Below, in pieces: positions 7,328 through 15,364 of a stretch of 64,000 nt of DNA. Source of the DNA: Mycobacterium sp. E183 (GTDB taxonomy: Bacteria > Actinomycetota > Actinomycetes > Mycobacteriales > Mycobacteriaceae); NCBI RefSeq assembly GCF_001667735.1, contig NZ_LZJN01000191.1, positions 1 to 64,000 of the forward strand, written 5' to 3'. The translations under genes were made by a program, and so were the position numbers. Below the pieces are notes generated by a model. That model was given only the letters and a program-made list of their open reading frames with translations, was not told the origin of the DNA and searched no databases. Positions within the stretch are counted from its first letter, which is position 1, and each line of letters starts with the position of its first letter.

Positions 7328-10138
7328 GTGGTAGACGGTGCACCATCCACAGAGTCATCCGAAGAGCCGACACGGCACGACGAACTGCCGGACCGCCTGA
7401 GAGTCCATTCGCTGGCACGGACGCTGGGAACCACCAGTAAGCGGGTGCTGGACGCGCTGAGCGCGCTCGACGGGCGGATCCGCAGCGCGCACTCCACGGT
7501 GGACCGCGAGGACGCGGTCCGCGTCCGCGACCTGCTGGCGGCCCAGCCCGATGCCGAGGCGGAAGCCGCCGACGCGGACGCGACCAGCGAAAACGCCGAG
7601 GAACCCGAATCCCGGCTGATGCTGGCGGCCCCTGAGAACGCCGCCGAGCGGCCGCATTACATGCCGTTGTTCGTCGCGCCGCAGCCGATGCAGGCCGACG
7701 AAGAGGACGGGAACGCCGACGACGACTCGGACTCCGACGATTCCGACGTCGACGACGAAGACGACGAGCAGACCGATCGACCGGCCAACCGGCGGCGGCG
7801 GCGTGGCCGTCGCGGTCGTGGCCGAGGCCGCGGTGAGCAGGGCGGTCCCGACGGCCAGGGCGAAGCCGGTGACGACGACGAACCGCAGCAGCGGGTCCAG
7901 AAGGCCGGCCGGGGCGACTCCTCCGACGCCGAGGACGACGAGGGCGACGACTCCGACGACTCCGACGACTCCGACACCGGCGACGACGGTTCGCCGGAGG
8001 GCGCCAGCCGCCGCCGCCGCAGGCGCCGGCGCCGCAAATCGGGCTCGAGCGACGACGGTGACGAAAACTCGTCGCCGGACGACCCGCCGAACACGGTGGT
8101 GCACGAGCGGGCGCCGCGCAACGGCAAGAACGACGGCGGCAACGGCTCGTCCAACGCCGAGATCAAGGGCATCGACGGCTCCACCCGGCTGGAGGCCAAG
8201 CGGCAACGGCGCCGGGACGGCCGCGACGCCGGACGGCGCCGCCCACCGGTCCTGACCGAGGCGGAGTTCCTGGCGCGCCGTGAGGCCGTCGAGCGGATCA
8301 TGGTGGTGCGCGACCGGGTCCGCACCGAGCCGCCGCACCAGGGGGCGCGATACACCCAGATCGCGGTCCTCGAAGACGGCATCGTCGTCGAGCACTTCGT
8401 CACGTCGGCCGCGTCCGCCTCGTTGGTGGGCAACATCTACCTGGGGATCGTGCAGAACGTCCTGCCCTCGATGGAGGCCGCGTTCGTCGACATCGGCCGC
8501 GGCCGCAACGGCGTGCTCTACGCCGGCGAGGTCAACTGGGAAGCCGCGGGACTGGGCGGGTCGGACCGCAAGATCGAACAGGCGCTCAAACCGGGTGACT
8601 ACGTCGTGGTCCAGGTCAGCAAGGACCCCGTCGGCCACAAGGGTGCCCGGCTGACCACACAGGTGTCGCTGGCCGGCCGGTATCTGGTCTACGTGCCGGG
8701 CGCGTCGTCGACCGGGATCAGCCGCAAACTGCCCGACACCGAACGCCAACGGCTCAAGGAGATCCTGCGCGAGGTGGTGCCGTCGGATGCCGGGGTGATC
8801 ATCCGCACCGCGTCCGAGGGCGTCAAAGAGGACGACATCCGCAACGACGTCACCCGCCTGCAGGAGCGGTGGAAGCAGATCGAGGCCAAGGCCACCGAGA
8901 TCACCGAGAAGGCCGCCGGCGCCGCCGTCGCGCTCTACGAAGAGCCGGACGTGTTGGTCAAGGTCATCCGCGACCTGTTCAACGAGGACTTCGCCGGCCT
9001 GATCGTCTCCGGTGACGAGGCGTGGACGACCATCACCGACTATGTGAATTCCGTTGCGCCCGATCTGGTTTCGAAGCTGAGCAAGTACGAGCCGCCCAGC
9101 GGCCCCGAAGGCCAGGCCGGTCCGGACGTGTTCGCCGTGCACCGTATCGACGAGCAACTCGCCAAGGCGATGGAGCGCAAGGTGTGGCTGCCCTCGGGTG
9201 GCACGCTGGTGATCGACCGGACCGAGGCCATGACGGTGGTCGACGTCAACACCGGCAAGTTCACCGGCTCCGGCGGCAACCTCGAGCAGACCGTGACCAA
9301 GAACAACCTGGAGGCGGCCGAGGAGATCGTCCGCCAATTGCGGCTGCGCGACATCGGCGGCATCGTGGTCATCGACTTCATCGACATGGTTCTCGAGTCC
9401 AACCGCGACCTGGTGTTGCGGCGGCTGACCGAGGCGCTGGCGCGCGACCGCACCCGCCATCAGGTCTCCGAGGTGACGTCGCTGGGCCTGGTCCAGCTGA
9501 CCCGCAAGCGGCTGGGAACGGGGCTGATCGAGGCCTTCTCGACGTCCTGCACCCACTGCGGCGGCCGCGGGATCCTGCTGCACACCGACCCGGTGGACTC
9601 GGCTCCCTCGAACGGGCGCAAGTCCGAATCCGGTGGCCGCCGCGGCAGGCGCTCCAAGAAGAACCGCGCCGAAGAGCCGGTGGTGGCCAAGGTGCCGGCG
9701 CACGCCCCCGGCGAACACCCGATGTTCAAGGCGATGGCAGCCGGCGGCTCCACCCAGAACGGCCCCGACGACGAAGAATCCGACGAGTCCGCCGAGGAAG
9801 CGGCCAACGAGCCCGACGAGCAGCAGCAACGGGACGTGGCCGACGTCGAGGACACCGATCAGGAGGATTTCGAGGAGTCCGACGAAGACGGTGACGAAGA
9901 CGCCGACGACGAGTCCGACGATGACCTCGACGAGGACGACGACGATGACCTCGACGACGAGGAAGACCTCGGTGACGATGACGACGACCTGGAAATGGAC
10001 GACGACGACCTGGACGTCGAGGACGACTCCGATGACTCCGACGACGACGGGTCCGTCGACGCCGGACCGGGGTTCGGACGTCCGCGGCGGCGACGCGCGG
10101 CCGGTAGGCCGGCGGGACCGCCGATCCATGCGGACTGA
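7328..10138 (+). CDS. rne: Ribonuclease E/G
   Basis: This 936-residue endoribonuclease is the core of mycobacterial mRNA decay and rRNA processing. Order: an acidic and Arg-rich low-complexity N-terminal arm (1 to about 320), an S1 RNA-binding domain (about 345-430), the RNase H-like/DNase I-like catalytic core with acidic metal ligands in VVDVNTG (D639) and VVIDFIDM (D683, D686), the zinc-link cysteines C741/C744 in CTHCGGRG, then a highly acidic Asp/Glu tail with short basic patches. Low-complexity arms flanking a central core are the actinobacterial arrangement, unlike the C-terminal scaffold of E. coli. GTG 7328 is preceded by GAGGAGAATAC. The repetitive GAC/GAG tail creates a large antisense shadow frame that is not a gene. 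Confidence 0.96.
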   Translation: MVDGAPSTESSEEPTRHDELPDRLRVHSLARTLGTTSKRVLDALSALDGRIRSAHSTVDREDAVRVRDLLAAQPDAEAEAADADATSENAEEPESRLMLAAPENAAERPHYMPLFVAPQPMQADEEDGNADDDSDSDDSDVDDEDDEQTDRPANRRRRRGRRGRGRGRGEQGGPDGQGEAGDDDEPQQRVQKAGRGDSSDAEDDEGDDSDDSDDSDTGDDGSPEGASRRRRRRRRRKSGSSDDGDENSSPDDPPNTVVHERAPRNGKNDGGNGSSNAEIKGIDGSTRLEAKRQRRRDGRDAGRRRPPVLTEAEFLARREAVERIMVVRDRVRTEPPHQGARYTQIAVLEDGIVVEHFVTSAASASLVGNIYLGIVQNVLPSMEAAFVDIGRGRNGVLYAGEVNWEAAGLGGSDRKIEQALKPGDYVVVQVSKDPVGHKGARLTTQVSLAGRYLVYVPGASSTGISRKLPDTERQRLKEILREVVPSDAGVIIRTASEGVKEDDIRNDVTRLQERWKQIEAKATEITEKAAGAAVALYEEPDVLVKVIRDLFNEDFAGLIVSGDEAWTTITDYVNSVAPDLVSKLSKYEPPSGPEGQAGPDVFAVHRIDEQLAKAMERKVWLPSGGTLVIDRTEAMTVVDVNTGKFTGSGGNLEQTVTKNNLEAAEEIVRQLRLRDIGGIVVIDFIDMVLESNRDLVLRRLTEALARDRTRHQVSEVTSLGLVQLTRKRLGTGLIEAFSTSCTHCGGRGILLHTDPVDSAPSNGRKSESGGRRGRRSKKNRAEEPVVAKVPAHAPGEHPMFKAMAAGGSTQNGPDDEESDESAEEAANEPDEQQQRDVADVEDTDQEDFEESDEDGDEDADDESDDDLDEDDDDDLDDEEDLGDDDDDLEMDDDDLDVEDDSDDSDDDGSVDAGPGFGRPRRRRAAGRPAGPPIHAD

Positions 10139-10148
10139 CCGGGCCGGT

Positions 10149-10178
10149 TTGACCCTTTAGCCGCTGGTCAAGTACCCT
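10149..10178 (+). promoter_or_regulatory. Promoter of rplU-rpmA
   Basis: TTGACC (10149-10154) and TACCCT (10173-10178) are separated by 18 nt, a good SigA-type promoter. The start would be near 10185, leaving a leader of about 155 nt before rplU. Confidence 0.6.
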
Positions 10179-10186
10179 AGGACAGT

Positions 10187-10220
10187 TGTCGCCAGGCCGT
10201 TCGGACTTTGGCCGGCGACA
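10187..10220 (+). promoter_or_regulatory. Stable hairpin at the extreme 5' end of the rplU transcript
   Basis: TGTCGCC-A-GGCC (10187-10198) pairs with GGCC-GGCGACA (10210-10220), giving an 11-bp stem with one bulge and an 11-nt loop. It would occupy the first bases of the rplU-rpmA mRNA. Ribosomal-protein leaders often form structures bound by one of the encoded proteins, so this is a candidate L21 autoregulatory element or an RNA-stability cap. Confidence 0.5.
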
Positions 10221-10339
10221 GCGGGGCTCCCGGGCAGTCGGCGCGGACCCGCAACCCAGACCCACCACGCGCACGCCGGTGGCTCGCGCGCGAAGCGCCG
10301 AAGAACCGGCTGAGCAGAGGAAAGAAGGCAGGAGTAACG

Positions 10340-10651
10340 ATGGCGACCTACGCAATCGTCAAGACGGGCGGCAAGCAGTACAAGGTCGCCGTCGGGGACG
10401 TGGTCAAGGTCGAGAAGCTCGACTCCGACCCGGGCGCTAACGTCTCGCTGCCCGTCACCCTGGTCGTGGACGGTGCGAAGGTCACCACCGACGCCGCGGC
10501 CCTGGCCAAGGTGGCGGTGACCGGCGAGGTGCTCGAGCACACCAAGGGCCCCAAGATCCGTATCCACAAGTTCAGGAACAAGACCGGCTACCACAAGCGT
10601 CAGGGACACCGTCAGCAGCTGACGGTCCTGAAGGTCACCGGGATCAAGTAG
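10340..10651 (+). CDS. rplU: 50S ribosomal protein L21
   Basis: This 103-residue protein binds 23S rRNA domain II in the large subunit. The sequence begins MATYAIVKTGGKQYKV, and the signature HKFRNKTGYHKRQGHRQ is near the C-terminus. Length matches mycobacterial L21 (104). ATG 10340 follows AGGAG at 10330-10334. An upstream extension in the same frame (from 10208) lies in the leader and is rejected. rpmA follows after 15 nt, so the two form the usual L21-L27 operon. Confidence 0.97.
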   Translation: MATYAIVKTGGKQYKVAVGDVVKVEKLDSDPGANVSLPVTLVVDGAKVTTDAAALAKVAVTGEVLEHTKGPKIRIHKFRNKTGYHKRQGHRQQLTVLKVTGIK

Positions 10652-10666
10652 CGGGAGGCGACAGAC

Positions 10667-10921
10667 ATGGCACACAAGAAGGGCGCTTCCAGCTCGCGCA
10701 ACGGCCGCGATTCCGCTGCTCAGCGGCTGGGCGTGAAGCGGTTCGGCGGCCAGATCGTCAAGGCGGGCGAGATCATCGTTCGCCAGCGTGGCACCAAGTT
10801 CCACCCCGGCGTGAACGTCGGGCGTGGCGGCGACGACACGTTGTTCGCCAAGGCGGCCGGCGCCGTCGAGTTCGGCGTCAAGCGCGGACGCAAAACCGTG
10901 AGCATCACGCCCCAGGTCTAG
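10667..10921 (+). CDS. rpmA: 50S ribosomal protein L27
   Basis: This 84-residue protein lies near the peptidyl-transferase centre, where its N-terminal tail contacts tRNA. It starts MAHKKGASSSRNGRDSAAQR, so unlike the Firmicutes type there is no N-terminal cleavage leader. ATG 10667 is preceded by GGGAGGCGACAG. It is co-transcribed with rplU, and a hairpin follows 13 nt after the stop. Confidence 0.97.
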   Translation: MAHKKGASSSRNGRDSAAQRLGVKRFGGQIVKAGEIIVRQRGTKFHPGVNVGRGGDDTLFAKAAGAVEFGVKRGRKTVSITPQV

Positions 10922-10933
10922 GCGCCGCGAGCC

Positions 10934-10948
10934 GGGGGCACCGCCCCC
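10934..10948 (+). terminator. Hairpin after rpmA
   Basis: GGGGGC-ACC-GCCCCC forms a 6-bp all-GC stem 13 nt after the rpmA stop and 73 nt before obg. There is no clear U-tract. Confidence 0.5.
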
Positions 10949-11020
10949 GTGCGGGGCAACGCTGCGGCGGCTTCACGAGGTGTTTTCGCCCTGGCGTGAC
11001 ATTCGAAGGGCTGGTATTCG

Positions 11021-12463
11021 ATGCCTCGATTTGTCGATCGGGTCGTCATTCACGCGCGCGCGGGTTCCGGCGGTAACGGCTGCGCGTCCGTCCACCGCGA
11101 GAAATTCAAGCCGCTGGGCGGTCCCGACGGCGGCAACGGCGGCCGCGGCGGAAGCATCGTCTTCGTCGTCGACCCGCAGGTCCACACCTTGCTGGACTTC
11201 CACTTCCATCCGCACGTCACCGCGCCGTCGGGAAAACAGGGGATGGGCAACAACCGCGACGGGGCGGCCGGTGCGGATCTGGAAGTCAAGGTGCCCGACG
11301 GCACCGTCGTGCTGGACGAAAACGGCCGCCTGCTAGCGGATCTGGTGGGGGCGGGCACCCGCTTCGAGGCCGCGGCCGGCGGCCGCGGTGGCCTGGGCAA
11401 CGCGGCGCTCGCGTCACGCGCCCGCAAGGCCCCCGGCTTCGCGCTGCTCGGCGAGGAGGGTGAGACCCGGGACCTGACGCTGGAACTCAAGACCGTCGCC
11501 GACGCTGGTCTCATCGGGTTTCCCTCGGCCGGGAAATCGTCCTTGGTGTCGGCGATCTCGGCGGCCAAGCCCAAGATCGCCGACTACCCGTTCACCACGC
11601 TGGTGCCCAACCTCGGTGTGGTGTCGGCGGGCGAGCACACGTTCACCGTCGCCGACGTGCCGGGCCTGATTCCCGGCGCGTCGCAGGGCCGCGGCCTGGG
11701 CCTGGATTTCCTTCGGCACATCGAGCGCTGCGCCGTTCTGGTGCACGTCGTCGACTGCGCGACCGCGGAGCCCGGCCGCGACCCGATCTCCGACATCGAC
11801 GCCCTGGAAGCCGAACTCGCCGCGTACAAGCCGACCCTGCAAGGGGATACGACGCTGGGTGACCTCGCCGAGCGGCCGCGGGCGGTGGTGCTCAACAAGA
11901 TCGACGTGCCCGAGGCGCGCGAGCTCGCCGAGTTCGTCTGCGATGAGATCGCCGAGCGCGGCTGGCCCGTCTTCCTGGTGTCGACGGTCTCCCGGGAAGG
12001 CCTGCAGCCGTTGATATTCGGGCTCTGGCGGATCATCTCGGAGTACAACGAGGCCCAGCCGGAGATCGTGCCGCGCCGGCCGGTCATCCGTCCGGTTCCG
12101 GTGGACGACAGCGGCTTCTCCGTCGAGCCGGACGGCGAGGGCGGCTTCGTGGTCACCGGTGCCCGGCCCCAGCGCTGGGTCCGGCAGACCAACTTCGACA
12201 ACGACGAAGCCGTCGGCTATCTGGCCGACCGCCTGGCCCGGCTGGGTGTCGAGGAGGAACTGCTGCGGCTGGGCGCGCAACCCGGGTGCGCCGTGACCAT
12301 CGGGGACATGACGTTCGACTGGGAGCCGCAAACGCCTGCGGGACAACACGTCGCGATGTCGGGGCGGGGCACCGATGTGCGGCTGGAACGCAGCGAGCGC
12401 ACGGGCGCCTCGGAGCGCAAGGCGGCCCGGCGGCAGCGTCGCGAGCGCGGTGACGAGTCGTGA
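11021..12463 (+). CDS. obg: Obg/CgtA GTPase
   Basis: This 480-residue essential GTPase is involved in 50S assembly and stress signalling. Order: the glycine-rich Obg fold (1 to about 158; SGGNGCASVHREKF, GPDGGNGGRGG), the G domain with P-loop GFPSAGKSSL near 167, switch DVPGLIPGAS and NKID, then the C-terminal OCT domain (about 345-425) and a basic tail. Length matches mycobacterial Obg (about 479). ATG 11021 has an AAGGG-type site upstream. Its 3' end overlaps the longer possible proB frame (GTGA at 12460), so obg and proB are likely one unit. Confidence 0.96.
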   Translation: MPRFVDRVVIHARAGSGGNGCASVHREKFKPLGGPDGGNGGRGGSIVFVVDPQVHTLLDFHFHPHVTAPSGKQGMGNNRDGAAGADLEVKVPDGTVVLDENGRLLADLVGAGTRFEAAAGGRGGLGNAALASRARKAPGFALLGEEGETRDLTLELKTVADAGLIGFPSAGKSSLVSAISAAKPKIADYPFTTLVPNLGVVSAGEHTFTVADVPGLIPGASQGRGLGLDFLRHIERCAVLVHVVDCATAEPGRDPISDIDALEAELAAYKPTLQGDTTLGDLAERPRAVVLNKIDVPEARELAEFVCDEIAERGWPVFLVSTVSREGLQPLIFGLWRIISEYNEAQPEIVPRRPVIRPVPVDDSGFSVEPDGEGGFVVTGARPQRWVRQTNFDNDEAVGYLADRLARLGVEEELLRLGAQPGCAVTIGDMTFDWEPQTPAGQHVAMSGRGTDVRLERSERTGASERKAARRQRRERGDES

Positions 12464-12507
12464 CCGCCGGTGACGACGCAGAGCGAAGCGATGAGGCGGG
12501 GCGCACC

Positions 12508-13611
12508 GTGACAGCTCAGCGTGAGGCCATCCGGACCGCGCGCAGCCTGGTGGTCAAGGTCGGGACCAACGCGCTGACCACCGAGTCCGGCGTGTTCGAC
12601 GCCGGCCGGCTGGCCGGGCTGGCCGACGCCATCGAGTCGCGCATGAAGGCGGGCACCGACGTCGTCATCGTCTCGTCGGGCGCCATCGCCGCCGGCATCG
12701 AACCGCTCGGATTGGCCCGCCGCCCCAAGGATTTGGCGACCAAACAGGCGGCGGCCAGCGTCGGGCAGGTTGCGCTGGTGAACGCGTGGAGCGCGGCGTT
12801 CGCGCGCTATGGCCGCACGGTGGGACAGGTGCTGCTGACCGCTCACGACATCTCGATGCGGGCCCAGCACACCAACGCCCAGCGCACCCTGGACCGGTTG
12901 CGCGCCCTGCACGCGGTGGCCATCGTCAACGAGAACGACACGGTGGCCACCAACGAGATCCGGTTCGGCGACAACGATCGGCTGTCGGCGCTGGTGGCCC
13001 ACCTCGTCGGTGCCGAAGCCCTGGTGCTGCTCTCCGACATCGACGGCCTCTACGACTCCGATCCCCGAAAAATCAAGGGTGCCAGGTTCATCGGGGAAGT
13101 CTCCGGGGCGGCGGATTTGTCCGGTGTGGTCGCCGGCCCGGGCAGCGACCTCGGGACCGGAGGAATGGTGTCGAAGATGTCGTCGGCATTGCTGGCCGCC
13201 GACGCCGGGGTGCCGGTCCTGCTGGCCGCGGCGTCCGACGCCGCCTCCGCGCTCACCGACGCATCGGTCGGCACGGTCTTCGCCGCACGGCCGGCCCGGA
13301 TGTCGGCTCGCCGGTTCTGGGTGCGGTATGCCGCCGAGGCGGCCGGCGCGCTGATCCTCGACGACGGCGCGGTGCGCGCGGTGGTGGACCAGCGTCGGTC
13401 GCTGTTGGCCGCCGGCATCACCGCCGTGTCGGGCCGGTTCTACGCCGGGGACGTCGTCGAATTGCGCGGCCCGGACACGGCCATGGTGGCCCGGGGTGTG
13501 GTGGCCTACGACGCCACCGAACTGGCGACCATGATCGGCCGGTCGACCTCAGAGCTGCCAGGCGAACTCCGCCGGCCCGCGGTGCACGCCGATGACCTCG
13601 TGGCCGTATAG
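12508..13611 (+). CDS. proB: Glutamate 5-kinase
   Basis: This enzyme phosphorylates glutamate in the first step of proline synthesis. The kinase domain shows VVKVGTNALT near residue 14, VSSGAIAAG and NENDTVATNEIRFGDND. A C-terminal PUA domain follows (about 275-355; LAAGITAVSGRF). GTG 12508 gives 367 aa, is preceded by an AGGCGGGG purine-rich run and starts seven residues before the kinase fold, as in relatives. GTG 12460 in the same frame overlaps the obg stop and would add 16 residues, so it cannot be excluded. The partner enzyme ProA is encoded at 27247, not adjacent. The gene is convergent with the next one. Confidence 0.94.
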   Translation: MTAQREAIRTARSLVVKVGTNALTTESGVFDAGRLAGLADAIESRMKAGTDVVIVSSGAIAAGIEPLGLARRPKDLATKQAAASVGQVALVNAWSAAFARYGRTVGQVLLTAHDISMRAQHTNAQRTLDRLRALHAVAIVNENDTVATNEIRFGDNDRLSALVAHLVGAEALVLLSDIDGLYDSDPRKIKGARFIGEVSGAADLSGVVAGPGSDLGTGGMVSKMSSALLAADAGVPVLLAAASDAASALTDASVGTVFAARPARMSARRFWVRYAAEAAGALILDDGAVRAVVDQRRSLLAAGITAVSGRFYAGDVVELRGPDTAMVARGVVAYDATELATMIGRSTSELPGELRRPAVHADDLVAV

Positions 13612-13616
13612 GGCGG

Positions 13617-14036
13617 CTAGCTGAACGGGTTGCTGTTGTCCTGCCAGGCGGCCGATTCGGGCCGCGGCCCGAACCGGCGGGCGTAGTCCTCGTGCATCTT
13701 GGCCTGCTTCTTGTTCTTGATCACATCGACCAGGTTCGGGTCGAGACCGTGCTGCGCCAGCCGGTGCCGGCGCCAAACCTTGTTCAGCGCAAGCGAGATC
13801 AGCAGGGCCCAGATGTAGAGCGGCGCCGTCATCTCAGAGTGCACATACAGCGACGCGGGCAGCAGCCAGAACGGTGCGAGAACGAACAGCGGCGGGATGG
13901 CCCACCGAATCATGTGCCTGCGCACGGCTCCCGGGCCGGCCAGGTCGTTGGCCACCCAGGTACGCATCGAGCTGGGTAGGCATCGACCGTACGAGTAGGT
14001 GATGCGTTGCCAGACGTTCGGTTTGGTGTCGGTCAT
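13617..14036 (-). CDS. Membrane protein of the DUF5313 type
   Basis: This 139-residue protein starts MTDTKPNVWQRITYSYGR and has two hydrophobic helices (about residues 45-62 and 70-86), then a basic, charged C-terminal half (KNKKQAKMHEDYARRFGPR). This layout fits the mycobacterial DUF5313 family, whose function is unknown. ATG 14036 is chosen because TAGGAG lies 7 nt upstream. The longer frame to 14186 has no support. It is the first gene of the accessory block between proB and nadE, and a MarR-type regulator gene lies upstream on the same strand. Confidence 0.75.
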   Translation of the reverse strand: MTDTKPNVWQRITYSYGRCLPSSMRTWVANDLAGPGAVRRHMIRWAIPPLFVLAPFWLLPASLYVHSEMTAPLYIWALLISLALNKVWRRHRLAQHGLDPNLVDVIKNKKQAKMHEDYARRFGPRPESAAWQDNSNPFS

Positions 14037-14058
14037 GGTGGCTCCTAGTGCGGACGGG

Positions 14059-14550
14059 TCAGGACTGTAATGCGCCCGCTGCCAGGGCGGCCGTGTTGAT
14101 GCGGGTAAGCACTTCGTGCAGGTGCCGAAGTTCGGTGATGTCGACACCCAGGCGCTCGACCACGGCGGGTGGGATCTTGAGCGCACGGCGACGCAAGGCG
14201 GCGCCGCTCTCGGTGAGCTTCACCTCGGTGGAGCGCTCGTCGACCGCGCTTCGGGTACGGGTGATCAGGCCGATCGCTTCCAGACGCTTGAGCATCGGCG
14301 ACAGGGTCGCGGAATCCATCTGCAATGTGGTCGCGATGTCCTTGACCGACAGCGGTTTCCGCCGTGCCCCTGCCGCCTTCTGGTGGTCCCAAAGGGTCAG
14401 CATCACCAGGTACTGGGGATGGGTCAGCCCCAACGGCTCCAATAGCGGCCGGTAGACAGCCAAAACGGCCCGGTTGGTCACGCTCAGCGCGAAACAGACC
14501 TGCTGTTCGAGGGAAAGCGGGTCGATCTCCGGTGCGGCCAGCGATGCCAT
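14059..14550 (-). CDS. MarR/OhrR-type transcriptional regulator with a conserved redox cysteine
   Basis: This 163-residue winged-helix regulator has C19 in the N-terminal helix (LSLEQQVCFAL). This is the position and context of the peroxide-sensing cysteine of OhrR proteins. The reading-head motif (VKDIATTLQMDSATLSPMLKRLE) and the wing (RTRSAVDERSTEV) are intact. OhrR represses ohr and is released by organic hydroperoxide. No ohr gene is next to it; the downstream gene encodes the DUF5313 protein. A 7-bp inverted repeat (14568-14587) just upstream of its -10 box (TACCAT, 14557-14562) is the likely autoregulatory operator. The mRNA is probably leaderless. Confidence 0.85.
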   Translation of the reverse strand: MASLAAPEIDPLSLEQQVCFALSVTNRAVLAVYRPLLEPLGLTHPQYLVMLTLWDHQKAAGARRKPLSVKDIATTLQMDSATLSPMLKRLEAIGLITRTRSAVDERSTEVKLTESGAALRRRALKIPPAVVERLGVDITELRHLHEVLTRINTAALAAGALQS

Positions 14551-14556
14551 AATTGC

Positions 14557-14587
14557 ATGGTAGGCGAATAGTTAGGGTATTAACTAT
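14557..14587 (-). promoter_or_regulatory. marR promoter and operator
   Basis: The -10 box TACCAT (14557-14562 read on the minus strand) ends 6 nt from the ATG. ATAGTTA-GGGTAT-TAACTAT (14568-14587) is a perfect 7-bp inverted repeat with a 6-nt spacer directly behind it. The repeat is AT-rich in a very GC-rich region, typical of MarR-family operators. Confidence 0.65.
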
Positions 14588-14611
14588 ATCGCGTTCGTCA
14601 CACCCCGCGCA

Positions 14612-15262
14612 TCAGCGATCCGAGGTCGGCTTGAGATACAGCGCACCCCAGACGATTTCGGCCAGCGTGGCGGCCAGTTCGCTGTCGTAATCAGCCGGCG
14701 AGGTCGGCAGATTCTGTTGGCACGCCCGCTCGACCATCCAAGTCAGCGCGCTGGCGGTGGTGGCCGCGGGTAACTCGGCCCGGATCGAGCCATCGGCCTG
14801 GCCGTCTTCGATGACCCGCGTCATCCGCCCGGTGACGGCGGTCAACAGGTTGCGGTAGGTCGCCGCGACCAGCGGGTCGTAGCCGGCCATCTCGTTGAGG
14901 GCGACCAGTACCGGTTGGTGTCGCCGATAGCTGGCGATGATGCCGTCCATCGCGGCGCGGACGTCGCCGGGATCGTGCCGACCCGCCACGCTCCACCAGC
15001 GGTCGGCGCTGTCCGCGAGGTCGGCGAACACCTGGTTGGCCAGGCGGCGCAGCAGGTGGCCTTTGTCCTCGAAGTAGATGTAGAAGCTCGCGCGCGAGAT
15101 ACCGGCCGCACTCGACAGCCGGTCCACGCTGAGCTCGGTGAAGCTGGCGCCGTCGCGCATCAGTCGCTCGGTGGCGTCCAGCAACCGGCGCTCGATCTGT
15201 TCTCGCCGCTGCTGTCGCTCCTGCTCGCGGTTGGCCTGCGGCTTCCGGGTGACTGATGGCAT
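14612..15262 (-). CDS. TetR-family regulator, divergent from a cytochrome P450
   Basis: This 216-residue protein has an N-terminal basic arm, then a TetR helix-turn-helix (ELSVDRLSSAAGISRASFYIYFEDK, about residues 43-67) and an all-helical ligand domain of the EthR-like C-terminal type (WMVERACQQNL). It is transcribed away from the P450 at 15365, and a perfect palindrome lies between them (15296-15312), so it most likely represses the P450 and itself. The -10 box TATGCT (15269-15274, minus strand) is 6 nt from the ATG, suggesting a leaderless mRNA. The ligand is unknown; a P450 substrate is the natural guess. Confidence 0.88.
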   Translation of the reverse strand: MPSVTRKPQANREQERQQRREQIERRLLDATERLMRDGASFTELSVDRLSSAAGISRASFYIYFEDKGHLLRRLANQVFADLADSADRWWSVAGRHDPGDVRAAMDGIIASYRRHQPVLVALNEMAGYDPLVAATYRNLLTAVTGRMTRVIEDGQADGSIRAELPAATTASALTWMVERACQQNLPTSPADYDSELAATLAEIVWGALYLKPTSDR

Positions 15263-15291
15263 TCCCCCAGCATAGAGCCATCTTGGACAAC

Positions 15292-15321
15292 TTGACTAGA
15301 CATGATGTCTAGGAATAGTGT
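15292..15321 (+). promoter_or_regulatory. P450 promoter with embedded TetR operator
   Basis: TTGACT (15292-15297) and TAGTGT (15316-15321) are 18 nt apart. Between and over them lies CTAGACAT-G-ATGTCTAG (15296-15312), a perfect 8-bp palindrome with a 1-nt centre. Binding there would block the P450 promoter and also cover the -35 region of the divergent tetR promoter. Confidence 0.75.
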
Positions 15322-15364
15322 CGCTGGAGTCTGTGACCGAGGTCATACGCAACGGAGGATCGCC

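Noticed and set aside
7355..10129. A 924-codon open frame antisense to rne
   Set aside because: It is a shadow of the repetitive GAC/GAG-rich rne sequence; its translation is Val/Leu/Arg low complexity with no domain, and rne is unmistakable on the plus strand.
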